Below, piece by piece: positions 19,551-28,954 of a DNA stretch of 50,311 bases; the first letter of the stretch is position 1; the number at the start of each line of letters is the position of its first letter. Origin of the DNA: a bacterium (GTDB taxonomy: Bacteria; Verrucomicrobiota; Verrucomicrobiia; Limisphaerales; J093). Where the stretch lies: positions 1 to 50,311 of the forward strand of contig JAKANS010000015.1 of assembly GCA_021823625.1 (NCBI GenBank). The letters run 5' to 3'. The notes under the pieces are model-generated. The model made no database searches, was not told the DNA's origin, and was given only the letters and a program-made list of their open reading frames with translations. Position numbers and translations under genes: made by a program.

Positions 19551-20993
19551 TTAGGCGACCGTGCCAGGGAGTGCGGCGGCCGGGGCCACCGCTTGCTCGC
19601 GGTAATGTTGCTTCAGCAACGCGTCGCTCACGCGGTGCAGTTCATCGCGCGGCAGCATGGACAGCACGTCCCAGCCGAGTTCGAGCGTGGTCTGGATGGA
19701 GCGGTTTTCGTATTCACCTTGATTCAGGAAGCGCGTTTCAAACGCCTCGCCGAATCTCAGGTACTGCTTGTCCAGCGGACTGAGTTCCTCCTCGCCAATC
19801 ACGTCGGCCAGGCCGCGCACGCGCTTGACATAGGCGTAGGCGGCAAACAACTGGCTCGCCAGCGCCGCATGATCCTCGCGCGTGTAACCCTTGCCCACGC
19901 CGTCTTTCATCAAACGCGACAAACTTGGCAGGCCGGCGATGGGCGGATATACGCCACGCTGGAACAGGTCGCGATCCAGCACGATCTGCCCCTCCGTGAT
20001 GTAACCGGTCAGGTCGGGAACGGGATGGCTGATGTCGTCGGCGGGCATGGTCAGAATGGGGATTTGGGTGATGGACCCCGGCGAGCCTTCGATGCGACCG
20101 GCGCGTTCGTAGAGGCTGGCCAGATCCGAGTAGAGATAGCCGGGATAACCTTTGCGGCCAGGGATTTCGCCGCGCGCCGTGCCGACTTCGCGCAAGCTCT
20201 CACAGTAATTCGTCATGTCCGTGAGCAGGACGAGCACGTGCTGGCCGCAGTCGAAGGCCAGGTGCTCGGCCAGGGTGAGTGCGACACGTGGCGTCAGCAA
20301 CCGCTCCACGCTCGGTGCGTCGGCCAGGGAAAAGAACATGACGGCGCGAGCCAGCGCGCCGAAGTCGCGGAAGTTGCGGATGAAGAACTCGGCTACGTCG
20401 TGCTTTACGCCCATCGCCGCAAAGACAATTGAGAACTCGACCTGCTCCTCCAGCAGGCGCGCCTGCCGGACGATCTGCGCCGAGACACGGTCATGCGGCA
20501 AGCCGTTGCCGGAAAAGACCGGCAGTTTCTGGCCGCGCACCAAGGCGTTCATCCCGTCCATGGCCGACAGACCCGTTTGGATGAATTCCCGCGGATAGCG
20601 GCGCGCGAACGGATTGATCGGCAGGCCGTTGACATCGCGGCGATCCGCGGACAGCGCGGGCGGACCGCCGTCGGCCGGCCGGCCCAGACCATCGAACACG
20701 CGACCCAACATCTGCCGCGAAACCGGCAGCCGAAAACTCTCACCGAGGAACCGGGCGTGCAGCGTCTGGTTCGAGAGGCCCGTCGTGCCTTCGAGGACCT
20801 GCACCACGGCCTGCGTCTCCGAAATGTCGAGCACGCGCCCCAGGCGCGGCCGGCCGGCGGGATCGAGAATCTCGACCATCTCGTCGTAGCCCACGTCGCG
20901 GATACGCTCCACCACCACCAGCGGTCCTTCGATGCGCGCCGCGCCGACGTACTGCAGTCCGCGGTCTTCGATGGTGAAGGTGAAACCAGTCAT
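19551..20993 (-). CDS. atpB: V-type ATPase subunit B (non-catalytic)
   Basis: The subunit alternates with subunit A in the hexameric head and contributes the arginine side of the nucleotide site, 480 residues. The start ATG 20991-20993 ([24 protein letters not shown]) lies one base after the atpA stop, so translation is coupled. The usual Walker A is replaced by a non-catalytic loop ([19 protein letters not shown]), as expected for B subunits. Conserved stretches include [35 protein letters not shown] and [32 protein letters not shown]. The longer frame from 21125 overlaps atpA and is not supported. Confidence 0.96.
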   Translation of the reverse strand: MTGFTFTIEDRGLQYVGAARIEGPLVVVERIRDVGYDEMVEILDPAGRPRLGRVLDISETQAVVQVLEGTTGLSNQTLHARFLGESFRLPVSRQMLGRVFDGLGRPADGGPPALSADRRDVNGLPINPFARRYPREFIQTGLSAMDGMNALVRGQKLPVFSGNGLPHDRVSAQIVRQARLLEEQVEFSIVFAAMGVKHDVAEFFIRNFRDFGALARAVMFFSLADAPSVERLLTPRVALTLAEHLAFDCGQHVLVLLTDMTNYCESLREVGTARGEIPGRKGYPGYLYSDLASLYERAGRIEGSPGSITQIPILTMPADDISHPVPDLTGYITEGQIVLDRDLFQRGVYPPIAGLPSLSRLMKDGVGKGYTREDHAALASQLFAAYAYVKRVRGLADVIGEEELSPLDKQYLRFGEAFETRFLNQGEYENRSIQTTLELGWDVLSMLPRDELHRVSDALLKQHYREQAVAPAAALPGTVA

Positions 20994-20994
20994 G

Positions 20995-22782
20995 TCAGAC
21001 CGCCGGTTTGGCCGATTCCTTTGCCAGCGCCTCGAGCTCTCCGTGAACGCGCCGTTCCAGTTCCGCCATCTGCTCCGTTTCGGTGTTGCGGAAGGCCGCC
21101 TTGGCGCGCAGCACGTGCGGGACACAAGCCAGTTGCCGCAGCCGCGCCAGGGGAACGCCCGCCTGAATCAAGTCCCGGCCTTTGCGGTAAAGCGTCAGGA
21201 TGATCCGCAGCAAAGCGATCTGTCGTTCCGGCGTGCAATACATGTCGTTCTCGTCAAACGCGCTTTGGGCCAGGAAGCCGTCTTTCATGATTTCAGCAAT
21301 GAACAGGATCAGGCGTTGCGCGTCCGGCAACACATCCGGCCCGACCAGCTTGACGATTTGCTGGAGGCGATCCTCGCGTTGGAGCAGGGTCAGGGCTTCG
21401 GTGCGCAGTTCGCTCCAATCGGGCGACTGCTTTTCCCACCAGGCGCTGACGTCTTCAACATACTCGGAGTACGAGCGCAGCCAGTGAATCGAAGGATAAT
21501 GCCGGGCGTTGGCCAGTTCGGTGTCCAGCGCCCAGAAGCAGCGGATGAACCGGCGCGTGTGCTGGGTGACGGGTTCGGAAAAGTCGCCGCCCGGCGGACT
21601 GACCGCGCCGACGATGCTCACCGAAGCGCGGTCGCCCGCCAGCGTCGTGACCGCGCCGCCTCGTTCATAGAATTGCGCCAGCCGGGTGGGCAGCGTGGCC
21701 GGGAAACCTTCCTCCGCGGGCATTTCTTCCAGCCGTGCGGCCAACTCGCGCAGCGCTTCGGCCCAGCGGCTGGTGGAGTCGGCGAAAACCGCGACGCTCA
21801 GGCCCATGTCGCGGTAATACTCGGCCAGCGTGATGCCGGTGTAGATGGACACCTCGCGCGCGGCCACGGGCATGTTCGACGTGTTGGCGATAAGGATCGT
21901 CCGTTCCATCAGCGGCCGGCCGGTGCGCGGGTCTTTCAATTTGGGAAACTCGCGCAGCACGTCGGTCATTTCGTTGCCGCGCTCGCCGCAACCGATGAAG
22001 ACAATGATTTCGGCGTCGGACCATTTGGCGAGTTGGTGCTGCGCGATCGTCTTGCCGGTCCCGAATCCGCCCGGGATCGCTGCCGCGCCGCCTTTGCCGA
22101 TGGGAAAGAAAGTATCAATGATGCGCTGACCCGTGATCAGCGGCTCGACGATGCGCAGTCGCTCGCGGATGGGCCGCGGCACGCGCACGGGCCATCGCTG
22201 AAGCATCGTGACCTCGCGCGGACCGGTGGGTGTTTCAACGACCGCCACTGGATCGCGCAACGTATAATCCCCTCTCTCGACAATGGAATGAACCGTGCCT
22301 GCGACCGCGGGCGGAATCATGACGCGATGCCGGACGAGCGGCGTCTCCACCACCTGGCCAATGGCCTGACCGGCAACGACGACCTCGCCGCGGCGAACCA
22401 GTGGCTCAAAAGTCCAACGCTTTTCGGTGTCCAGCGGGTCCACTTTTTCGCCGCGGCGAATCCAGGCACCGCTGTGCGCTTGAATTCCCGGCAGCGGACG
22501 TTGAATACCGTCATAGATGTTGCCGACCAGTCCGGGCCCGAGCCACACCGACAGTGGCGCCCCCGTGCGCCGGACCGGAGCGCCCGGTTTCAGCATCGTC
22601 GTATCTTCATAGACTTGAACGGTCGCGCGATCCCCAATCAGTCGCACCACTTCGCCCACGAGACCCAACGCGCCCACCTGCACCACTTCATACATCTGCG
22701 CGCCCTGCATGCCCACGGCGGTCACGATGGGGCCGCTGATGCGGATCACGACCGGTTCCGTGGTTCTAGCGGCGGCGATCAT
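20995..22782 (-). CDS. atpA: V-type ATPase subunit A (catalytic)
   Basis: This is the catalytic ATP-hydrolysing or synthesising subunit, 595 residues. Walker A is GGFGTGKT near residue 237. The catalytic glutamate region is [18 protein letters not shown], and Walker B with its surroundings is [20 protein letters not shown]. The V/A-type non-homologous insertion (about 110-190: [16 protein letters not shown]...) is present and separates it from F-type beta. The C-terminal domain includes [13 protein letters not shown]. Its start overlaps the atpE stop in an ATGA arrangement at 22779-22782. Confidence 0.97.
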   Translation of the reverse strand: MIAAARTTEPVVIRISGPIVTAVGMQGAQMYEVVQVGALGLVGEVVRLIGDRATVQVYEDTTMLKPGAPVRRTGAPLSVWLGPGLVGNIYDGIQRPLPGIQAHSGAWIRRGEKVDPLDTEKRWTFEPLVRRGEVVVAGQAIGQVVETPLVRHRVMIPPAVAGTVHSIVERGDYTLRDPVAVVETPTGPREVTMLQRWPVRVPRPIRERLRIVEPLITGQRIIDTFFPIGKGGAAAIPGGFGTGKTIAQHQLAKWSDAEIIVFIGCGERGNEMTDVLREFPKLKDPRTGRPLMERTILIANTSNMPVAAREVSIYTGITLAEYYRDMGLSVAVFADSTSRWAEALRELAARLEEMPAEEGFPATLPTRLAQFYERGGAVTTLAGDRASVSIVGAVSPPGGDFSEPVTQHTRRFIRCFWALDTELANARHYPSIHWLRSYSEYVEDVSAWWEKQSPDWSELRTEALTLLQREDRLQQIVKLVGPDVLPDAQRLILFIAEIMKDGFLAQSAFDENDMYCTPERQIALLRIILTLYRKGRDLIQAGVPLARLRQLACVPHVLRAKAAFRNTETEQMAELERRVHGELEALAKESAKPAV

Positions 22783-23435
22783 GCCTCACCTCCCCTCGAT
22801 CCGCTCCCTGCGACCAGCGCGGTCTGGACCGCAATCTGCCGCCGCAATTCCGGCCAGAGGCGTTGCAGCCGCGGCGCAAATCGGTTGTCCCAGACCTGAC
22901 GCCCCTCGGAATCCTGGACCAACAAGCCGCCTCCCGTAATAGTGGTCTCGTTCGAAAGGGTGATGCGCAACGGCAACCGTCCGACGCGACGCACGATTTC
23001 CTCGGCCAGCCCGGCGCCCAAGTCAGCGCGGTCTGGAGGCGAAAGCTTCACGGCAAACGTTTCGCCGGCCATCTGACTCACCGCCTCAGCCGCAAGCGCG
23101 ACAATGGTTTCCCGATAGTCCAAACCCTCGCGCGCCAGCAACCGTCGGCGCACTTCATCGCACACCGATTGGAGCAGGGCCTCGACACGCGCCGCGCGCA
23201 ACCGGCCGGCTTCGACGGGCACCGTTGCCAGGATCAATTCCTTCCGGCGGGCCGCCTCGACGCGAGCCTGATCGAGCCGCTCCTGCCGCACTTTGTCTGC
23301 GTCGGCAGCGGCGTTGGCGAGAAGCGTCTCGGCCTCCTGCTGGGCGCGGCGGATGATCCCTTCACTCTCGCGCCGGGCGTCCGCGAGAATTTCCTCGCGC
23401 AAAATCTCCGGCGCATGGTGGTTTGGTGTCGCCAC
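22779..23435 (-). CDS. atpE: V-type ATPase subunit E (peripheral stalk)
   Basis: The protein has 218 residues. A long charged N-terminal helix (EILADARRESEGIIRRAQQEAETLL) makes the stator coiled coil with subunit H/G. The globular C-terminal domain (LRITLSNETTITGGGLLVQDSEGRQVWDNRF) is the part that clamps the top of the A3B3 head. The motif GGGLLVQDSEG and the C-terminal RFAPRLQRLWPELRRQI are typical. It lies 15 bases after atpF and overlaps atpA by 4 bases. Confidence 0.9.
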   Translation of the reverse strand: MATPNHHAPEILREEILADARRESEGIIRRAQQEAETLLANAAADADKVRQERLDQARVEAARRKELILATVPVEAGRLRAARVEALLQSVCDEVRRRLLAREGLDYRETIVALAAEAVSQMAGETFAVKLSPPDRADLGAGLAEEIVRRVGRLPLRITLSNETTITGGGLLVQDSEGRQVWDNRFAPRLQRLWPELRRQIAVQTALVAGSGSRGGEA

Positions 23436-23450
23436 TCTCAGCCTTTCTCG

Positions 23451-23759
23451 CTAGCCCACGCGGATGCCCACGGCTTCTTGCACGAATTGGCGCAGGCTCT
23501 TGCGTCCGGGCAGCGGCCCTTCCGGCCCGGGAATCTCCACGACCAACGGCTGGTCTCGTTCCAACCGAATCGTCTCCACTTGCTGACGGATTTTGGCCGC
23601 CACTTTTTCGGTGAGCACAATGATGCCGCAGTCGGGTTGCGCGGCCGCTTTCTCCACCGCCGCGGCGGCTTGTTCGGCGGTGACCACGACTTGGCCGGCG
23701 ATGCCGGCCAAGCGGAACCCGCGCACCGTGTCCTCATCCGCGATGCAACAGAACTTCAC
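23451..23759 (-). CDS. atpF: V-type ATPase subunit F (central stalk)
   Basis: The protein has 102 residues with the small Rossmann-like fold of subunit F: KFCCIADEDTVRGFRLAGIAG at the start, then DCGIIVLTEKVAAKIRQQVE and the conserved QPLVVEIPGPEGP. It binds subunit D in the rotor and can modulate ATP hydrolysis through its C-terminal helix. It starts 10 bases after the atpK stop. Length is normal for the family. Confidence 0.92.
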   Translation of the reverse strand: MKFCCIADEDTVRGFRLAGIAGQVVVTAEQAAAAVEKAAAQPDCGIIVLTEKVAAKIRQQVETIRLERDQPLVVEIPGPEGPLPGRKSLRQFVQEAVGIRVG

Positions 23760-23769
23760 GAGCTGCGTC

Positions 23770-24105
23770 CTAAATCTTTTGCAGCAGCATCATGGCGATG
23801 GCGAAGCCGAGCACGGCCAGTCCCTCCGCCAGGGCCACGAACAGGATGCTGCGGGTGAGCAGTTCGGGTTTCTCCGCCGCCGCCCCCAAGGCCGCCGAAC
23901 CGATGCGTCCCACGGCGTAGCCGGCGCCGAGGATGCTCACGGCGACCGCGAACGCGGCCGCCGCGCCCAAGCCGACGGTTTTATAAACCAATGCCGGGTC
24001 GGTTGACGCGTTTGCCGGCCCGGTTTCCGCAGCCACGGCCACCGTGCCAAGAAGGAACACGCTCGCGAGAGCCGTTCCCATTACCCAACGAGACCACTTC
24101 ATCAT
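23770..24105 (-). CDS. atpK: V-type ATPase subunit K (membrane rotor c subunit)
   Basis: This is the proteolipid that forms the membrane ring, 111 residues. An N-terminal hydrophobic segment with a likely cleavage site (about residues 10-26, VAVAAETG) is followed by a single two-helix hairpin: GLGAAAAFAVAVSILGAGYAVG, polar loop AEKPEL, then SILFVALAEGLAVLGFAIAMM. Glu94 is the ion-binding carboxylate. The position that holds glutamine in sodium-binding rings is Ala61 (LGAGYAVG), and Gly and Leu follow Glu94. This points to proton coupling (inference). ATG 24105 has a strong ribosome site, GGAGG six bases upstream; MM allows a start one codon later. Confidence 0.93.
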   Translation of the reverse strand: MMKWSRWVMGTALASVFLLGTVAVAAETGPANASTDPALVYKTVGLGAAAAFAVAVSILGAGYAVGRIGSAALGAAAEKPELLTRSILFVALAEGLAVLGFAIAMMLLQKI

Positions 24106-24152
24106 ATTGTACCTCCGATCACCAAGGCGGCCGAGCCGCCCGTTTGCCGTTG

Positions 24153-26147
24153 TCAGAACTGCGTCCGTGTGAACCAGGTCGAGCCTGGTTCATTTGCGAC
24201 CAAACGAAATGGGGTGAAAGGTTGTCCGCGGCCCGAAAAGAACTTGCCGAAAAACTCGTAATATTCGAGGCGCAATGCCTGCACGGAGGCGATGATTCCT
24301 TCCAAAACGATCGCGACCAGATTGCCGAGGATGATGACCAGCACGCTGAGGACGCCGCCGCCCACGGACAAGTACTTCACCTCGCCCGCCATCATAAAGG
24401 CGGCCACCAACAACGCCGCGTGACTCATGGCGTAGGCCGCGAGCCGCACAAAGCTGATGGTATTGGCGAGATAACTCAACACCGCCTCAAACGCCCCGAC
24501 GCACGATTCCGTGATCGCAGCGAAAAGGCCGCTGCCCGGCGCGTGCGGATGACCCGCCCGACGGCTGAGGAAATACTCGATCGGTTCCTTGAGTGCCCAC
24601 CCGGCGATGGGAAACACCAGGAACAGAATGACCGCCACATTTACGAGACCACGGGATTGGATGGCTGCATATTGGGTTATCAGAGCGAGCGCGCCCCAAT
24701 AAAATAGCACGCCGATAACGCCGAACTTGTCCAGCAAACCGCCGAGTACATCGCCGCGTCGAAAGCGATTGATGATGTTCAGAATCAAGCCCAGGCTGAT
24801 TATCACAATACCGATCCCGATGGCTACAGACATCAGGCCCATTGGATTGCCCTCCAGGGGATCGTGCCAGAGCGCATATTTCTTGAAGTGATCAAGCCCG
24901 AAGTAGCTTCCGTAAACGACGCCGAAAGCCAGGCTGGAAAGGCCGCCGAATAAAAGCAGCAAACCCACGTCGCGCATCTTCGCGGTGCGGCCCGTTAGCA
25001 TTGCGATCAGCCCGCCAGTCGCGAGCAGGGCGCCGTGGCCCGCATCGCCGAACATCATGCCAAACATCAGCACGTAGCTAAGGGCCACGAAGAGCGTCGG
25101 CTCCAGTTCGCGGTAATCCGGCAGCCCGTAGGCAGAGACCAGCATCTCGAAGGGACGCAGCCAGCGTGGGTGGCGCAGGAGGACGGGGACTTCTTCATCA
25201 CACAGGCGCTCCGGAAGCAAGGTCTCGATGGCGCACCGGCCATTGGTGATTTCCCTGACGCGCTGCGCCAACGCCGGTGCGTCGTCGGTCGGAACCCAAC
25301 CGCCAAGCAGGACCGCGACTTCGGTCCGGGGAAAGTGTTGCTCCGCTTCAAGCAGACATCGCTCGACGTTCGTCAGCCTCTCAATCTCAGCCAACGACGG
25401 GGCGAACTCAGCAGAGAGCGACTGCAGTTCTGCCTTCAGTTGCTCCAACTCAGCCGCAACTTGATTTTGCTCGCGGTGGGATTCTTCGGACAAGGTGTCC
25501 ACCGTCGCGCCTTCAACGGCGGGGAGCGTCTCGGGTTGAAAACCCGCCCGTTGCAGCGCACTTTCCAGTGCGAGCCGGCCCCGGCGGGTGGTCATCGCGA
25601 TCAGCGGTTGCCGGCCTTTCTGTTCCGGCAACGGCAGCAGGGCCATGTTGTCGCCGATTTCCTGCTGGAGTGCTTCAAGATTCTCTGTCGGCAAACTGCC
25701 AGTGACAAAGTGCAGAAAAGAAAACCGGTCGGGTTGGTCCAGGGGAATGTCCAGTCCGCGATAGCTCGACACCCGTTCGCAGATTGCGGTGGACTCGCTC
25801 CGCCTTTGCTGCAGACGCTGGCGGCGGTTCAAGAGAACGTCGGCTTGCTCCACCATTGAGCGCAGTCTTTCCTCGGCCTGCGGCAACGTCATTTCCTTGG
25901 GTTTCGGCTCCTGGCTTAAAGACGGAATTCCCAGTGATTGTCGAAGTTCCTGGACGCGGGCCAGAAGACAGTCGCAGCGGGCCAGTTCTTTGCTGCGGTC
26001 GCGCGCAGACAAGGGCGCGGTGTCGGGCCCGGCGCGGGTGCGCGTCAGTTGCAGAACTCCCAACCGCCCGAGTTCCCGCAGGACGGCGCGTTCATCCCGT
26101 TCGAGCACCACGGCGCTCATTCGCCTCATGGTCACCGGCCTAAACAT
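24153..26147 (-). CDS. atpI: V-type ATPase subunit I (membrane stator a subunit)
   Basis: This is the ion-channel stator subunit, 664 residues. The N-terminal cytoplasmic half (about 1-330) begins MFRPVTMRRMSAVVLERDERAVLRELGRLGVLQL and contains coiled-coil stretches (HREQNQVAAELEQLKAELQSL). The C-terminal half carries about seven or eight membrane segments, including LSYVLMFGMMFGDAGHGALLA, the family hallmark, and FEAVLSYLANTISFVRLAAYAMSHAALL, which contains the essential membrane arginine. It overlaps the atpC stop by 8 bases. Confidence 0.95.
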   Translation of the reverse strand: MFRPVTMRRMSAVVLERDERAVLRELGRLGVLQLTRTRAGPDTAPLSARDRSKELARCDCLLARVQELRQSLGIPSLSQEPKPKEMTLPQAEERLRSMVEQADVLLNRRQRLQQRRSESTAICERVSSYRGLDIPLDQPDRFSFLHFVTGSLPTENLEALQQEIGDNMALLPLPEQKGRQPLIAMTTRRGRLALESALQRAGFQPETLPAVEGATVDTLSEESHREQNQVAAELEQLKAELQSLSAEFAPSLAEIERLTNVERCLLEAEQHFPRTEVAVLLGGWVPTDDAPALAQRVREITNGRCAIETLLPERLCDEEVPVLLRHPRWLRPFEMLVSAYGLPDYRELEPTLFVALSYVLMFGMMFGDAGHGALLATGGLIAMLTGRTAKMRDVGLLLLFGGLSSLAFGVVYGSYFGLDHFKKYALWHDPLEGNPMGLMSVAIGIGIVIISLGLILNIINRFRRGDVLGGLLDKFGVIGVLFYWGALALITQYAAIQSRGLVNVAVILFLVFPIAGWALKEPIEYFLSRRAGHPHAPGSGLFAAITESCVGAFEAVLSYLANTISFVRLAAYAMSHAALLVAAFMMAGEVKYLSVGGGVLSVLVIILGNLVAIVLEGIIASVQALRLEYYEFFGKFFSGRGQPFTPFRLVANEPGSTWFTRTQF

Positions 26148-27201
26148 GGGTCACCTCCTGGTCGTGGCGCGGAATCAACCGCGCACGGATGACCTCCGGC
26201 GCGACACCGGCGCGAATTCCTTCCGAAAGGGTGATGAGGTTCGCCACTTCCACTCGACGGATGCCCACGTAGCCGAGGATGGCGCCCAAGCCCAGGTGGC
26301 TTCGGCGAAACGCGCGATTGGCCAGGCGGAGAAAGCGTTTCCAAGCCAGCGCCTCCAGTTCGGCGGCATCAAATGCCACCGAGGTTTCACCGGATTCGTG
26401 CTCGGTTGGCAACGTATCAATCGCCCGCCCGAGTGCGAAAGTGGCGGCCATGCGAAGGTCGGAAGCCACCAGCATGGCGTTGAAGCGCTCGGTAGGAATG
26501 CCACACCAGCGAATGTGCAGCGGCAATAACCACTCCGGAGTCAGGCCGTAACAGAACCTTCCCCGGACCACCAGCATCAGTTGAAACGTGTTCACCTCCT
26601 GATCAATGATGGGAGTAACGACATCCTTGTCTTCGCCCGAAAGCCGCCCGGCTCTCTCCAGCAGTTCATGGAAATAGCCGCGGTCCAGCGCCGCTTCGAG
26701 GAAGAACGGTCGCGGGAGGTCGCGATACGTGCCGAGGGCGACTCGCAGCGCTTTGCGCGGCATCCCCATCGGTAAACGGTCAACGAATCGCTCCAGCGTT
26801 TCGGCGGCCAGCAATGCCGGTGCCTCGAGCCCGAGAGCCTCTGGGAGCGACACGAGATGTTCTCTCACCTCTTCAAGCGGGGTATGGTCCATGAAACCGC
26901 GGAGCAGCACCTTCATGTTCTCGACCTGGAATCGCACCAGCATCCAGGCCAGCAGATCGCTGCCAACCGCGTCCAAGTACCGGGGAGAATGGGAGAGTTC
27001 CAGGAGCAAGTCCTCCAACGCCCCGCGTTGGAACTCGGCACAGGTTTGGAATTCGGCGTGCGGAAAAATGGCGCGGGTGAGTTCAGGGATGGTGCGAAGC
27101 CGGCACAGCGCGTCGAGGCGTTCCGCTTCCGCCACCTGGCTGCGGCGCCCGTGAAGGCGGGCGGCGAGGTAATCCAGATCGTTCACCATTACCCAGGCCA
27201 T
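26140..27201 (-). CDS. atpC: V-type ATPase subunit C (V0 d / AC39 homologue)
   Basis: This is the funnel-shaped socket linking the central stalk to the membrane ring, 353 residues. It is recognised from DLDYLAARLHGRRSQV at the start, the internally repeated helical pattern (FQVENMKVLLRGF, QEVNTFQLMLVVRGR) and FNAMLVASDLRMAATFALGRA near the C-terminus. I place the start at ATG 27201 (MAWVMVNDLDY), with AGGA about 8 bases upstream; an ATG at 27189 is possible. It follows atpH by 8 bases. In other bacterial operons subunit C usually follows E; here it precedes I. Confidence 0.85.
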   Translation of the reverse strand: MAWVMVNDLDYLAARLHGRRSQVAEAERLDALCRLRTIPELTRAIFPHAEFQTCAEFQRGALEDLLLELSHSPRYLDAVGSDLLAWMLVRFQVENMKVLLRGFMDHTPLEEVREHLVSLPEALGLEAPALLAAETLERFVDRLPMGMPRKALRVALGTYRDLPRPFFLEAALDRGYFHELLERAGRLSGEDKDVVTPIIDQEVNTFQLMLVVRGRFCYGLTPEWLLPLHIRWCGIPTERFNAMLVASDLRMAATFALGRAIDTLPTEHESGETSVAFDAAELEALAWKRFLRLANRAFRRSHLGLGAILGYVGIRRVEVANLITLSEGIRAGVAPEVIRARLIPRHDQEVTHV

Positions 27202-27209
27202 AAAAGTTC

Positions 27210-27533
27210 CTACGTTGGCGGGCGTTGTCCGCACACGCACCGAATGGCGACTTCAACGGCACGTTGCCGCGTGGTTTCCTCGAGCCGGACCTGAGTCTCG
27301 ATTTCGGCGGCAGCGCGAGTCAGGCGTTCCTGTTTTTCGCGCCCGGCTTCGTTCACAGCCGCTTCCACCATCCGCTCTGCCTCGGTGCGCGCTTCCTGGC
27401 GCACTCGCGCGACCAGGTCCTGGCTCCGTTTTTGTGCGTCTGCCGAGAGGCGATCCGCTTCGGCCCGCGCCGCGGCGACCAGGCCTCTCGCCTCCGCCTC
27501 GGCCGCGATTACGCTTTGAATGACGTCGCGCAT
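27210..27533 (-). CDS. atpH: V-type ATPase subunit H/G (peripheral stalk)
   Basis: The protein has 107 residues, almost entirely one long charged helix (AAEAEARGLVAAARAEADRL, ARVRQEARTEAERMVEAAV). This is the expected form of the small stator coiled-coil partner of subunit E. The assignment rests on composition, length and position at the head of the ATPase cluster, not on a conserved motif. The last ten residues (CVCGQRPPT) are unusual in carrying two cysteines. Confidence 0.78.
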   Translation of the reverse strand: MRDVIQSVIAAEAEARGLVAAARAEADRLSADAQKRSQDLVARVRQEARTEAERMVEAAVNEAGREKQERLTRAAAEIETQVRLEETTRQRAVEVAIRCVCGQRPPT

Positions 27534-27583
27534 GGCCGCTCTTGCCTACAAGCCAACTCCCGATGCAAGACAGACCGGGAGTT

Positions 27584-28312
27584 CTAAACCTCGACCGCCA
27601 CCCCGCGGCGATCCAGTTGGAATCGCCGGATCACCTCATCGCCAATCAACCGTGCGGCATCCTTGTAACCAATTCGATCGGTGTTGATGACGAGGTGATA
27701 GAGCAAAGGGTCATCGATATCCTCGTCGAAGTGCTCTTTCAGGTAACGCCTTCGTCCTTTGTCTTCCCGATGGATGAATTCGAGCGCCGTCCCTCGATCG
27801 AGGTCATAAACCTGTTGCACCCGCTCGGTTCTCTTCTCCACTGAACCCACCAGCCGCACGTGAAAGACGTTTTCCAGCTTGCGGGTGACAACGTTGGCGC
27901 CCCGGCCCACCAGAATCACATAACCCAATTGGGCCAGATGCAGGATGGTCTCCGCCGTCTGATGCACGAGCGTCCAGGAGGAAGGATGCAACCCGAGCAA
28001 TTCCTCGAAGATGTCGGTCAGCATGAATTTGTGATTTTCGGGCATGAACTCGGCGATGCGTTTTGAAAGATGGTGATCCTCCAGTGCCCGCTCGACCAGT
28101 TTTCGGTCAAAGACCGTCCACGGCGCGTGCCCCGGAACTTTTGTTTGCAAGTATTCCGCCAGCGTTGTCGCCACCGTGCGGCCGCCGGACCCGGTCATTC
28201 GGGAAATGGTGATGGTGGGTTTAACCAGACTGTCGCCGCCGCCCCGCATCCCCGGCCTCAACTGGCAGTTGATGAAGGACCGACACCGCTCAAAGCCGAT
28301 GTTTTTCCACAT
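27584..28312 (-). CDS. Cytidylate-kinase-like P-loop protein
   Basis: The protein has 242 residues, similar to the cytidylate-kinase-like family that is separate from true Cmk. TITISRMTGSGGRTVA is the modified P-loop (GSGGR in place of GxxGxGK), VILVGRGANVVT is the family's second motif, and RVQQVYDLDRGTALEFIHREDKGRRRYLKEHF is the arginine-rich lid and basic region. The start ATG 28312 has GAAGGA 7 bases upstream, which supports it over later in-frame starts. It precedes the V-ATPase genes by 50 bases on the same strand and probably heads their operon. Substrate is unknown. It could be a nucleotide or other small-molecule kinase, or a regulator. Confidence 0.8.
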   Translation of the reverse strand: MWKNIGFERCRSFINCQLRPGMRGGGDSLVKPTITISRMTGSGGRTVATTLAEYLQTKVPGHAPWTVFDRKLVERALEDHHLSKRIAEFMPENHKFMLTDIFEELLGLHPSSWTLVHQTAETILHLAQLGYVILVGRGANVVTRKLENVFHVRLVGSVEKRTERVQQVYDLDRGTALEFIHREDKGRRRYLKEHFDEDIDDPLLYHLVINTDRIGYKDAARLIGDEVIRRFQLDRRGVAVEV

Positions 28313-28336
28313 AAGTCATCCTTCGTCTCCATTGGA

Positions 28337-28863
28337 TTATCGCTGCGAAGTCTGTTTTCTATTTCCAATTCGACTATACGTCATGTTGCTGGAACCGCAA
28401 CCGCACATCCCGCGTGGCAGGGCCATCAAGAACAGTCTCGTCTCGTCTTCATCACCACGCCTCCGACCCCTGCGGCGCGGGGTGCCGTAGTGGCGGGCGG
28501 CGTAATGGTTCGTAACCCTGTTCTGGTCACTGTTGCGCACCTCCGACGTAAACGTGACTTCCAAACCTTCGGAGCCCGTGGCCAGGCGATCAGCGAAGCA
28601 GAGTTCCGCTTCGGGTGCCAGGGTCGGGTGTTCCTCCAGGGCTTTCAGTTTGTCTTGCAGCTCCTCCAGCCGGCTCTGTAGCCAGGGCGTGGCGAGCGGG
28701 TCTCCCTGCGTGGAATGCAGCAGTTGCTTCAAGCTGGCGTGTTCGGCTTCCGGGGATTCACGCTGGCGTAGCGGCGTCAGGGTCTCGCCAACGCTTCGAG
28801 GTGGCGCAACGTGGCGACATCGTCCTCAAGGGCGTTCAGGTCAATTTTGAGCAGCCCCTTCAC
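28337..28863 (-). pseudogene. Frameshifted remnant of an uncharacterised coiled-coil protein
   Basis: On the minus strand, VKGLLKIDLNALEDDVATLR starts at GTG 28863 and stops early at ARP-TGA near 28776. The neighbouring frame carries on at once with GETLTPLRQRESPEAEHASL, WLQSRLEELQDKLKALEEHP, AELCFADRLATGSEGLEV, VTNHYAARHYG and GDEDETRLFLMALPRG. The two halves read as one protein broken by a one-base indel near 28781-28795. The pattern resembles small hypothetical proteins I associate with this lineage, but I cannot name a function. It lies inside the divergent control region, so it may be inactive DNA reused as regulatory space. Confidence 0.5.
28373..28400 (-). promoter_or_regulatory. Candidate promoter of the V-ATPase operon
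   Basis: On the minus strand TTGCGG (28400-28395) and TATAGT (28378-28373) are separated by 16 bases. They resemble sigma-70 -35 and -10 boxes about 60 bases upstream of the cytidylate-kinase-like start. The -10 match is good; the -35 match covers only its first three bases. This is the best-placed candidate in the divergent region. Confidence 0.35.
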
Positions 28864-28954
28864 TGCAGGAATTCGTGTTGACTCGGGGTGCTGGAGAAGC
28901 GTTTGATGTCCAAAAATGTCTAGGCGCGGTGATCAATAGCCTATATCGGCGACA

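Noticed and set aside
28070-28681. 203-codon plus-strand frame over the start of the cytidylate-kinase-like gene
   Set aside because: It overlaps a supported gene and a frameshifted remnant on the other strand and has no domain of its own.
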